Part shown: positions 1 to 5,592 of the stretch, piece after piece
Position numbering within the stretch: the first letter of the stretch is position 1
Layout: the number at the start of each line of letters is the position of its first letter
Assembly (NCBI GenBank): GCA_937921525.1
Contig: CAKZUM010000535.1
Span: 1-8,474 of the forward strand
Reading direction: 5' to 3'
DNA length: 8,474 nucleotides
Origin: an uncultured Saprospiraceae bacterium
Lineage (GTDB): Bacteria > Bacteroidota > Bacteroidia > Chitinophagales > Saprospiraceae
Program-made: the position numbers and the translations under genes
The notes under the pieces: generated by a model
The model's input: the letters and a program-made list of their open reading frames with translations, nothing else
The model's database searches: none
Told to the model about the DNA's origin: nothing

Positions 1-10
1 GTAGTTGACA

Positions 11-136
11 CTTTTAACTTCAAACTCAACTTCAAAATTCAACTTCAACTTCAACTTCAAATTATGACGTTGACCTTAAAAACAGGCTGTCAACATCTAG
101 TTTTGAGGTTGAAGTTGAGATTGAATTTGAAATTTT
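11..136. repeat. CTTCAA-type simple repeat with inverted partner
   Basis: The left part (about 11-63) is built from variants of the hexamer AACTTC/CTTCAA. The right part (about 101-136) is the same kind of sequence on the other strand (TTGAAG/TTGAGA units), so the two can pair imperfectly. Between them lies a second small inverted pair, GTTGAC (69-74) and GTCAAC (89-94), and a further GTTGAC sits at 4-9. A run of nine A follows at 137-145. No open reading frame of useful length crosses it. It may be a slippage-grown simple repeat that folded back, or the remnant of a small palindromic element. The left end may continue outside the window. Confidence 0.6.
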
Positions 137-259
137 AAAAAAAAACAACTGTCAGCCATCTGGATAAACTTGTCCCTTATTCCCTTAAAAGGTCTCTATA
201 ACTGCTTTTTTCTACCAAAGAATTACATTTTCTTAATTTTCTTAGTAATTTCATTCGGT

Positions 260-264
260 CTTAG
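260..264. repeat. Left flank repeat CTTAG (putative target duplication)
   Basis: CTTAG directly abuts the left terminal inverted repeat and recurs in the same orientation at 423-427 against the right one. Five bases can match by chance, so its value comes from sitting exactly at both ends of the paired arms. Confidence 0.55.
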
Positions 265-422
265 TACACTGTGTAAAAAGTTATTTAGTGTTTTGTCGAG
301 TGTATTTTGAGGCAAATCAAGGCGCGAAGAACGATAATAGCCTTAGCTACTTGAGCGATGAGCAACGAAGATTTGCCTCAAAAGACGCCGATAAAATGCA
401 AATAAATTTATTACACAGTGTA
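265..422. mobile_element. MITE-like element, 158 bp, with terminal inverted repeats
   Basis: The ends are perfect 12-bp inverted repeats: TACACTGTGTAA at 265-276 and TTACACAGTGTA at 411-422. The similarity continues inward with mismatches and one or two gaps to about 54 bp per arm, ending in a second exact block (TTTTGAGGCAAATC at 305-318; its complement at 370-383). The pentamer CTTAG lies directly outside both ends (260-264 and 423-427) in the same orientation, as a target-site duplication would. About 50 bp of unpaired centre contains a short AAGGC/GCCTT hairpin. There is no coding capacity, so if mobile it would depend on a transposase elsewhere. A structured intergenic repeat that does not transpose is the alternative. 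Confidence 0.72.
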
Positions 423-489
423 CTTAGTTTTCAGCAAGTAACGATGAAAGAATAAATTGGTCAACTTATCATTTTATCGTTACCTAAGT
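422..489. repeat. Imperfect inverted repeat upstream of the LEA-like gene
   Basis: GTAACGAT (438-445) is mirrored by ATCGTTAC (476-483), and just outside them ACTTAG (422-427) is mirrored by CTAAGT (484-489). A folded form would have a 10-nt bulge on the left arm and a 30-nt loop. It lies about 110 bp before the start codon at 602, so it could be an operator or a 5' leader structure, but no known motif is recognised. The stretch 424-601 otherwise shows no convincing TTG / TAnnTTTG promoter pair. The nearest -7-like octamer is TACTTTTC at 501-508, with one mismatch. Confidence 0.35.
423..427. repeat. Right flank repeat CTTAG (putative target duplication)
   Basis: This is the direct copy of 260-264, immediately outside the right terminal inverted repeat. 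It also forms part of ACTTAG (422-427), which can pair with CTAAGT at 484-489. Confidence 0.55.
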
Positions 490-601
490 CTATTAATTGT
501 TACTTTTCTTCTAATGCTAGTCAAATTAGTAGAACAATTGTTAGGTTATCCATTAATAGATAATTGCTGACGTATTAATCACAAAAAAATTATTATTAAT
601 C

Positions 602-1846
602 ATGGGATTACTTGGAGATTTAAAAAAAATAGTTTTCGGTGTAAAATCCTTATCTAAATCTGCTGCGGGTAAAGTAGCTGAAACAGGTAAGGAAGTTGGG
701 GGCGATTTATTAGATAAATCAGGGGATGTATTAAATAAAGCAAAAGATGTAGCAGGGGATGTTGGTGGTGATGCAATGGATTCTGTCGGAGATATTTTGA
801 ACAAGGCAAAGGAATTGACGGCAGATGTAACAGAACAATTTAAAGAAAGTGAAATCGGTGGCAAAATCGTTGACTCTGGTAAGGACTTGATGGAAAAAGC
901 GAAAGAGAATGAGTATTTCAACAAGGCTAGTGAAATGGTATCAGATGCAGTAGATAAGGCGAAAGAAGTGGGAGGTGATATTATGGATGGAGCTAAAGAA
1001 ACAGCTAGTGATGCAGGTCAAATGACCAAAGATATAGGAAGCGATGTAAAAGCAGACTCTGGCAACTTAATGGATAATGCTAAAAATGCAGCAGCAGGCA
1101 TTGGTGGTACAGCAGCGGTTATAGGCGGTTCTATATTAGCTGTCGGTAAAGATGCGCTAGGTAAAGCAAAAGATACTGCTAGCAATGTAACGGAGTCCTT
1201 AGGGGAGAATGAACTGGTGCAAAAAGCAGGAAACGTGGCTGAAAATGTGGGAGGTAAAATACTAAATAGTGACGCTCTAAAAACAGCAGAAGGAGTAGCA
1301 GAGAATGTAGGCAGTAAAGTATTAGATACAGGCAAAGACTTAACGGATAAAGCAGCTAACCTAGCAGAAAATGTGGGAGGTAAAATATTAAATAGCGATG
1401 CCTTAAAAACAGCAGAAGGCACAGCAGAAAACATTGGTGGAGAAATTTTGAGTAAATCTGGCGACCTAGCTAACATGGCAAAAGGTGCTGCTGCTGCAAT
1501 TGGTGGTGGTATGTTAGCTGCAGGTACAGACCTTGCAGGAAAAGCTAAACAAGTCCTAGACAATCCAGAAGCTTCTATTGATAGTGCTGTTGGCAAAGCA
1601 GAGGAAATGGCTAAAGGTATGATTGATAGAGTAAAGAATGGCGGCGAGCTTTCTGATAAAGTAGGCTATGATGACTTGAAGAAAAGCACCTTAGAAGGTA
1701 CAGATGATTTCTTTGCAAGAGCAGATCGTTTTGCAAAAGGAGATTATAATAATGAAGGGGCCAACAAACCTGCAAATACAGAAAATGACCTCTTTAAAAA
1801 TACAGAGGAAAAAATGAAGGAAGAGGGTTCAGATGATGAAGCATAA
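602..1846 (+). CDS. LEA/YtxH-like repetitive amphipathic-helix protein
   Basis: A 414-residue protein of unknown exact role. It is rich in Ala, Gly, Lys, Asp and Glu, has no Cys, Trp or His, and has almost no Pro. Most of it is a loose array of about 11-residue helical units of the type 'K-A-K-D-V-A-G-D-V-G', which resembles group 3 LEA proteins and YtxH-type stress proteins. Residues 213-231 and 255-273 are identical (AENVGGKILNSDALKTAEG), 42 residues apart, which marks an internal duplication. Two Gly/Ala-rich, more hydrophobic stretches lie near 163-182 and 295-310 and might touch membranes. No signal peptide is seen, so it is probably cytoplasmic. The tail (about 380-414) is acidic and likely disordered. 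The ATG at 602 has no Shine-Dalgarno, as is usual in Bacteroidota. It is monocistronic, closed by the hairpin at 1902-1948. A role in desiccation or envelope stress is an inference from composition only. Confidence 0.85.
   Translation: MGLLGDLKKIVFGVKSLSKSAAGKVAETGKEVGGDLLDKSGDVLNKAKDVAGDVGGDAMDSVGDILNKAKELTADVTEQFKESEIGGKIVDSGKDLMEKAKENEYFNKASEMVSDAVDKAKEVGGDIMDGAKETASDAGQMTKDIGSDVKADSGNLMDNAKNAAAGIGGTAAVIGGSILAVGKDALGKAKDTASNVTESLGENELVQKAGNVAENVGGKILNSDALKTAEGVAENVGSKVLDTGKDLTDKAANLAENVGGKILNSDALKTAEGTAENIGGEILSKSGDLANMAKGAAAAIGGGMLAAGTDLAGKAKQVLDNPEASIDSAVGKAEEMAKGMIDRVKNGGELSDKVGYDDLKKSTLEGTDDFFARADRFAKGDYNNEGANKPANTENDLFKNTEEKMKEEGSDDEA
1241..1419 (+). repeat. Direct repeat within the LEA-like gene (period 126 bp)
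   Basis: About 53 bp at 1241-1293 recur at 1367-1419 with only a few differences, most of them synonymous (for example ATACTAAATAGT against ATATTAAATAGC). The copies encode the same 19-residue block. The spacing of 126 bp is exactly 42 codons, so gain or loss of a unit would keep the frame. Confidence 0.85.
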
Positions 1847-1901
1847 ATATTTATGTGAACAGTATTGAATTCTTCATTATTCCTTACTAACTTTGGGTGC
1901 T

Positions 1902-1948
1902 AATAAGCGCAGTAATCCTTATTACGAGGGTACTGCGCTTATTTTTTT
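1902..1948 (+). terminator. Rho-independent terminator of the LEA-like gene
   Basis: A perfect 13-bp stem, AATAAGCGCAGTA (1902-1914) with TACTGCGCTTATT (1931-1943), is followed by a T run to 1948. The 16-nt loop can tighten further through CCTT/AGGG pairs. It sits 55 bp after the stop codon at 1846 and is the only strong U-tract terminator on the plus strand here. Confidence 0.9.
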
Positions 1949-2205
1949 ACAGGTAACCCAACTCAATAAAAGTTGGCTACTAGCAGTTCGACAAAATAAA
2001 AATGACATCTTCGATTACTTTTTAAAAATATTCCTAACCTAACGCACACAATTCACACACTATTGTTGCGTAGTAGATTACAATGTTTTTTAAAATATTT
2101 TGTCCATTCTCATTAATCTAGGAATTAAAAGTAAATAATCAAGACCCATCTAATGGTTCTTTTCCATCTACTTCCTTTTTATTCCTCATTCAAACTACAA
2201 AAAAT
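1949..2205. other. Intergenic region before glmM
   Basis: With the terminator, the gap between the two plus-strand genes is 359 bp. It contains a small hairpin CCAAC/GTTGG (about 1958-1975) and the inverted repeat at 2042-2071. The glmM promoter must lie here because the upstream gene is terminated. No good TTG / TAnnTTTG pair is visible: the closest -7-like string is TATTTTG at 2096-2102, and the TTG at 2066-2068 is too far from it. No tRNA or small gene is recognised. Confidence 0.5.
2042..2071. promoter_or_regulatory. Inverted repeat upstream of glmM
   Basis: ACGCACACAAT (2042-2052) and ATTGTTGCGT (2062-2071) are complementary apart from one bulged C, giving ten pairs around a 9-nt loop. 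It lies 135-165 bp before the glmM start. It could be an operator or a leader hairpin. No regulator family is suggested by the sequence. Confidence 0.3.
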
Positions 2206-3588
2206 TTGTCATTAATTAAGTCTATTTCAGGAATTAGAGGTACTATTGGAGGCCCCGTAGGAGATAATTTAACCGCACAAGACATTGTGAGTTCCGCAGC
2301 AGGGTATGGTACTTGGCTGCTCAAAAAAAATGAACAACCGTCTGTGGTTATTGGAAGAGATGCACGAATTTCTGGAGAATTAGTAAGTAACTTGGTCGTA
2401 TCTACCTTACAGATGCTTGGTATTAATGTGGTAGACTTAGGTTTATCGACAACACCTACTGTAGAAATGGCCGTAGTAGAAGAAAAAGCTACGGGAGGTA
2501 TTATTCTTACTGCCAGTCATAATCCTAAAGAGTGGAACGCTTTAAAACTACTCAATAGTGACGGAGAATTTATTTCTGCCAAAGATGGGCAAGATATTTT
2601 GACGCTCATTAAAAGAGGAAAAATCAATTATGCCTCCGTTGATAAATTGGGTACCCTCACCAAAAAAGAAGGCTATATACAAAAACATATTGACCAAATT
2701 CTGGCATTGCCTTTAGTCAATATTCCTGCTATAAAAGCTAGAGGATTTAAAATAGTGGTAGATTGTATTAATTCCACAGGAGCTATTTCTATCCCACCAT
2801 TATTGGCACAATTGGGTTGTGAGACCATCTTAATCAACGAAACACCTGATGGTCAATTTGCTCATAATCCAGAACCCCTGCCAGCTAACTTGAGTAGTCT
2901 GTCAAGGGCTGTTATGGATAAGCGAGCAGATCTAGGAATTGCGGTAGATCCAGATGTGGATCGCCTAGCCTTCGTTTGTGAAGATGGGGAAATGTTCGGA
3001 GAAGAATATACCTTGGTTGCTGTTGCAGATTATATCCTTCAACATAAAGTGGGGAACACCGTATCTAATTTATCTTCTACTCGTGCATTACGAGATGTTA
3101 CAGAAAAACGAGGCGGGGTCTATCATGCTTCTGCTGTTGGGGAGGTCAATGTGGTGACAAAAATGAAGGAGTGTAATGCCGTAATAGGCGGCGAAGGAAA
3201 TGGTGGTATTATATATCCTGCATTGCATTATGGTAGAGATGCTTTGGTTGGCATTGCTTTATTTCTATCGCACTTAGCTGTTTTTGGAAAAAATACTTCT
3301 TTCTTAAGAGCTACCTATCCGAGATATACTATATCTAAAAATAAGATTCAATTAACCCCAGAAATTGATATTGATTTACTCTTAACAAAATTGAAGTCTA
3401 AATATAAAAACTATCCACTCAATACCATTGACGGTTTAAAAATAGAGATTGATAATGATTGGATTCATCTAAGAAAATCTAATACAGAACCTATCATTAG
3501 AATTTATACAGAGAGTAATTCTGAAGTAGTAGCTACTAACTTAGCAAGGAAAATTCAGATGGATATTAATGAGATTTTGAAGGCTTAA
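2206..3588 (+). CDS. glmM: Phosphoglucosamine mutase (GlmM, phosphohexomutase family)
   Basis: It converts glucosamine-6-phosphate to glucosamine-1-phosphate in the cytoplasm, supplying UDP-GlcNAc for peptidoglycan and lipid A. All four hallmarks of the alpha-D-phosphohexomutase family are present. The phospho-serine loop is TASHNP with Ser104. The metal loop is D248-P-D250-V-D252-R253. The sugar-binding loop is GGEGNGG (328-334). The phosphate-binding loop has RKSNTEP (423-429) followed by R432. At 460 residues it has the usual family length. The start is TTG: the N-terminus it gives (MSLIKSISGIRGT) matches my memory of Bacteroidota GlmM, there is no in-frame ATG upstream in the gap, and the next Met is residue 70, inside the fold. 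No Shine-Dalgarno is seen. A phosphomannomutase or broader phosphoglucomutase activity cannot be excluded, since the family is hard to split by sequence. It appears to be transcribed alone. Confidence 0.93.
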   Translation: MSLIKSISGIRGTIGGPVGDNLTAQDIVSSAAGYGTWLLKKNEQPSVVIGRDARISGELVSNLVVSTLQMLGINVVDLGLSTTPTVEMAVVEEKATGGIILTASHNPKEWNALKLLNSDGEFISAKDGQDILTLIKRGKINYASVDKLGTLTKKEGYIQKHIDQILALPLVNIPAIKARGFKIVVDCINSTGAISIPPLLAQLGCETILINETPDGQFAHNPEPLPANLSSLSRAVMDKRADLGIAVDPDVDRLAFVCEDGEMFGEEYTLVAVADYILQHKVGNTVSNLSSTRALRDVTEKRGGVYHASAVGEVNVVTKMKECNAVIGGEGNGGIIYPALHYGRDALVGIALFLSHLAVFGKNTSFLRATYPRYTISKNKIQLTPEIDIDLLLTKLKSKYKNYPLNTIDGLKIEIDNDWIHLRKSNTEPIIRIYTESNSEVVATNLARKIQMDINEILKA

Positions 3589-3592
3589 TCAC

Positions 3593-3643
3593 AAGTGTAA
3601 AGTTTACTAAACCTTTGAGGTTTAGTAAACTTAAATCACACTT
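3593..3643. terminator. Bidirectional hairpin between convergent genes
   Basis: AAGTTTACTAAACC (3600-3613) and GGTTTAGTAAACTT (3619-3632) form a perfect 14-bp stem with a 5-nt loop. An outer AAGTGT (3593-3598) / ACACTT (3638-3643) pair extends it across a small interior loop. It lies between glmM and the minus-strand pseudouridine synthase and covers the first bases of that gene's TAA stop. Neither side has a good T run, so it may stop transcription weakly or act mainly by protecting both 3' ends. Confidence 0.75.
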
Positions 3644-4524
3644 CTCTCCTCCCACCGACGTTGTTCTCTCTCTAACAGTAGATTAAATTTATTTGGTGCT
3701 TCTTTCTGTATAGTCATTTGTTCCCCTGTAATAGGATGCAGAAAAGACAATCCCACCGCAGTCAAAAACAATCCTTTATTTTTTAAAATCATTCCCTCTT
3801 GTCCGTATAATTTATCTCCCAAAATAGGCCAACCAGATTTGGCTAAATGAATTCTTAGTTGATGGGTTCTTCCTGTAGTTGGATATAAATCTACTAGTGT
3901 CAAATACTTATTTTTTAAAGACTGGACAACACGAGTAGTTTCAAATCTAGTATGAGATACTTTGCCTTCAATAGGTAGATCTATCGTTCCAGAGGTTGGT
4001 AGTTTCCCGATAGCTATTGCCTGATATTTTTTTTGAATCTGTTTATCTTCAAATTGTTTACCGAGTACTATCCTAGCCTTTCTAGTCTTAGCGATTAATA
4101 ACAATCCACTAGTTGCATGATCTAGACGATGCGCTGGCATGGGAGTTGCCAAAGCATCTTCTACTATTGAACTTTTCAGATTAAAGACCAAAGCATTTTG
4201 AATCGTCCGATATTGATTTCCGCTAACAACAATACCTGCAGGTTTATTTACAACAGCGATATACGCATCTTCAAAAATAATCTCTAAGCGCAAAGGAAAT
4301 ACTTTGATATTTTTTTGCTCTGGTTCCATTAATTGGATCACTTGCCCTGGCTTTATCCATCTTCCTGTATCGGCTGGCACACCGTCTATCCATACACATC
4401 CCTTTTTGATCGCTTTCTTTATTCCTTTTCTGGTGGTAATAATTCGAAAGATACCTACGGCATAATCACTCAATCGAGTAGCACTAGTATTGGGAGGAAC
4501 AGTATGTGTTTCTAATAAGATCAA
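3631..4524 (-). CDS. RluA-family RNA pseudouridine synthase
   Basis: It isomerises uridine to pseudouridine in rRNA or tRNA; the target position cannot be told from sequence. Residues about 15-70 form an S4-like RNA-binding domain (RLSDYAVGIF ... KKAIKKGCVWIDG). The catalytic domain begins near 80 with VVNKPAG (91-97) and carries the RluA motif HRLDHATSG (132-140) with catalytic Asp135. The late motif GRTHQLRIHL (218-227) and LGDKLYG follow. At 297 residues it is a normal length for an S4-plus-catalytic-domain member. The start is TTG: an in-frame TAA lies three codons upstream, there is no ATG in between, and the next Met is residue 66, which would remove the S4 domain. A -7 box (TAAATTTG, 4574 to 4567) lies about 43 bp upstream. 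It converges with glmM and shares the hairpin at its 3' end. Confidence 0.92.
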   Translation of the reverse strand: MILLETHTVPPNTSATRLSDYAVGIFRIITTRKGIKKAIKKGCVWIDGVPADTGRWIKPGQVIQLMEPEQKNIKVFPLRLEIIFEDAYIAVVNKPAGIVVSGNQYRTIQNALVFNLKSSIVEDALATPMPAHRLDHATSGLLLIAKTRKARIVLGKQFEDKQIQKKYQAIAIGKLPTSGTIDLPIEGKVSHTRFETTRVVQSLKNKYLTLVDLYPTTGRTHQLRIHLAKSGWPILGDKLYGQEGMILKNKGLFLTAVGLSFLHPITGEQMTIQKEAPNKFNLLLEREQRRWEERSVI

Positions 4525-4566
4525 ATATTTTTAATTAGGGTAAATAAATTTTGTTTGGTAAAAAAT

Positions 4567-4574
4567 CAAATTTA
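4567..4574 (-). promoter_or_regulatory. Candidate Bacteroidota -7 box of the pseudouridine synthase
   Basis: Read on the minus strand this is TAAATTTG, an exact match to TAnnTTTG, the -7 consensus used by the Bacteroidota primary sigma factor. No TTG lies 19-21 nt upstream, where the sequence is T-rich instead, so the -33 element is weak or absent. Initiation near 4560 would give a leader of about 35 nt before the TTG start. Confidence 0.45.
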
Positions 4575-4590
4575 CGCACTCTAAAAAGAT

Positions 4591-4630
4591 AAAAAAAGAC
4601 CAGCCACGACATCAACTGCCCTGACTGGTC
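4591..4630 (-). terminator. Rho-independent terminator after the mini T9SS gene
   Basis: On the minus strand GACCAGTCA (4630 to 4622) pairs with TGGCTGGTC (4606 to 4598), nine pairs with one G-T, around a 15-nt loop. Seven T follow directly (4597 to 4591). It lies about 170 bp beyond the stop codon of the 180-residue T9SS protein and just upstream of the pseudouridine synthase promoter, so it separates the two transcripts. Confidence 0.82.
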
Positions 4631-4724
4631 CATAACACACACTTGTTAAACCATTATTTTCTTTAGTTTCATTTGGTATTTACAAGAGGTAGGTTAACTG
4701 ATATTAATTGATTTAGAGGATTTA

Positions 4725-4768
4725 GAGACAGTCCTTTTCTAAAAATTAATTTTCGAAAAGTCTGTCTC
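4725..4768 (-). other. 3' untranslated hairpin after the mini T9SS gene
   Basis: GAGACAG (4725-4731) pairs with CTGTCTC (4762-4768), and further in CTTTTC pairs with GAAAAG after a small asymmetric bulge. No T run follows on either strand, so it does not look like a terminator. It lies between the stop codon at 4803 and the true terminator at 4591-4630 and may stabilise the 3' end of the message. Confidence 0.5.
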
Positions 4769-4802
4769 CAAAAAACCCTATGATTTGGTGCGAACGAACT
4801 AT

Positions 4803-5345
4803 CTAATCTTTTAAAAGAGAAGGAACTTGTTCCTCTCTAAAGATCATTTTCTTACTTAAAATTTGATCGGCTGTTGTTACTTGATAATATAAAATTCCAT
4901 GTACCACCAAGTCTTCTCCGTTCACCTTAATCTGATTCTTCCCTTTTTCAAATTTACCTTCATAAGTTTTCAGCACTTTCCCTTTAGGATCATAAATCGT
5001 TAAGGTAATGTCGGATGCTTGAAGCAATTCAAACTTGATAAAGGTTTCTTTTGAAAACGGATTAGGTGTATTTTGATGTAACACAAAAGACTGTTCTGGA
5101 ATCAATAATTTATTTTCCACAACTAAATGCATGACGGTCTCTTCTTTTACTTGAATAAGAGCGTCTTGCTTAGACCAATGAGCTGTTTTTCTATCTACTA
5201 CTGGCGGTAAAAAATTGGTTTGTGCTTTCGTAGTTACTGATAGTTGAAATAGACAAAAAGCTAATAAGGCCCATCTGTATCTCGTGGCCCATCTATCAAA
5301 ATATTTTATTATTAATTGGGTGTATTCTTTGTACGGGTGCTTCAT
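4803..5345 (-). CDS. Small secreted protein with T9SS type A sorting domain
   Basis: A 180-residue predicted export substrate. Residues 1-24 are polar and basic, 25-37 are hydrophobic, and a signal-peptidase I site is likely after TTKA41, before Gln42. Only about 45 residues (42-86) lie between the signal and the sorting domain, with no recognisable fold. The sorting domain starts near 87 with FVLHQNTPNPFS and contains ITLTIYDPKGKVLKTYEG, KGKNQI and GILYYQV, the regular beta-sandwich signature, ending at KKMI (165-168). Twelve further residues (FREEQVPSLLKD) follow, although such domains normally stop at or just after the KKM strand. The role is unknown: it may be a small cell-surface or released protein, or an eroded remnant of a larger one. 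It lies 247 bp downstream of the large T9SS protein on the same strand and could share its message. ATG start; no Shine-Dalgarno. Confidence 0.85.
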   Translation of the reverse strand: MKHPYKEYTQLIIKYFDRWATRYRWALLAFCLFQLSVTTKAQTNFLPPVVDRKTAHWSKQDALIQVKEETVMHLVVENKLLIPEQSFVLHQNTPNPFSKETFIKFELLQASDITLTIYDPKGKVLKTYEGKFEKGKNQIKVNGEDLVVHGILYYQVTTADQILSKKMIFREEQVPSLLKD

Positions 5346-5362
5346 ATAAAAATTTAAGAGTT

Positions 5363-5395
5363 AGATAGGTTGGCGAGAAAGATGCCAACCTATCT
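5363..5395 (-). promoter_or_regulatory. Perfect 12-bp hairpin in the leader of the mini T9SS gene
   Basis: AGATAGGTTGGC (5363-5374) and GCCAACCTATCT (5384-5395) are exact complements around a 9-nt loop. On the minus strand the hairpin ends 17 bp before the ATG at 5345. It is followed by a T-rich but broken stretch, so it may be a weak terminator of the upstream gene or a leader structure controlling translation. Confidence 0.6.
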
Positions 5396-5407
5396 TATAA
5401 ATTTTAG

Positions 5408-5578
5408 AACGACTCAGCATCCGTTCAGAACCCTCCCCAGCCCTCCCTTAAAAAGGGAGGGGGATGATTGAAAATCTCGTTTTGGAAACGTATCATAAGC
5501 GAAATATTTAATCGTAGATGTCTCCCCCTCTTTTTAAGAGGGGGGCGGGGGGAGTTCAGACTTGTGTGCTGAACAGTT
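5408..5578. mobile_element. GC-rich inverted-repeat element, possibly MITE-like
   Basis: The left arm (about 5408-5464) and the complement of the right arm (about 5578-5519) align through their whole length: AAC...TCAGCA, then TCAGAACCCTCCCC against TCTGAACTCCCCCC. Each then has its own short palindrome: CCCTCCCTT/AAGGGAGGG (5441-5461) on the left and CCCCCTCTT/AAGAGGGGG (5524-5544) on the right. The centre (about 5465-5518) is AT-rich and unpaired. There is no coding capacity and no clear target duplication. Palindromes of the CCCTCCCTTnAAGGGAGGG kind are, from memory, common between Bacteroidota genes, so two copies in opposite orientation is the alternative to one element. Its GC-rich hairpins may also end transcription from the large gene, whose stop is 15 bp away. 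Confidence 0.6.
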
Positions 5579-5592
5579 ACTTTTATTATTCA

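Noticed and set aside
11..136. CRISPR array
   Set aside because: The units are hexamers without spacers of constant length and no cas gene is present.
553..924. Minus-strand open frame of 123 codons overlapping the start of the LEA-like gene
   Set aside because: It is antisense to a well-supported gene, its Ser/Pro-rich product mirrors the repetitive Lys/Asp/Gly codons of the other strand, and it has no family resemblance.
1018..1596. Minus-strand open frame of 192 codons inside the LEA-like gene
   Set aside because: The length comes from the periodic codon pattern of the sense gene (few stop complements). Its repeated motifs are simply the sense repeats read backwards.
1847..2205. tRNA or small RNA gene in the gap before glmM
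   Set aside because: No cloverleaf, CCA end or T-loop motif was found. The only strong structure is explained as a terminator.
4333..4515. Plus-strand 60-codon open frame inside the pseudouridine synthase
   Set aside because: It overlaps the conserved S4 domain coding region on the other strand and shows no recognisable feature.
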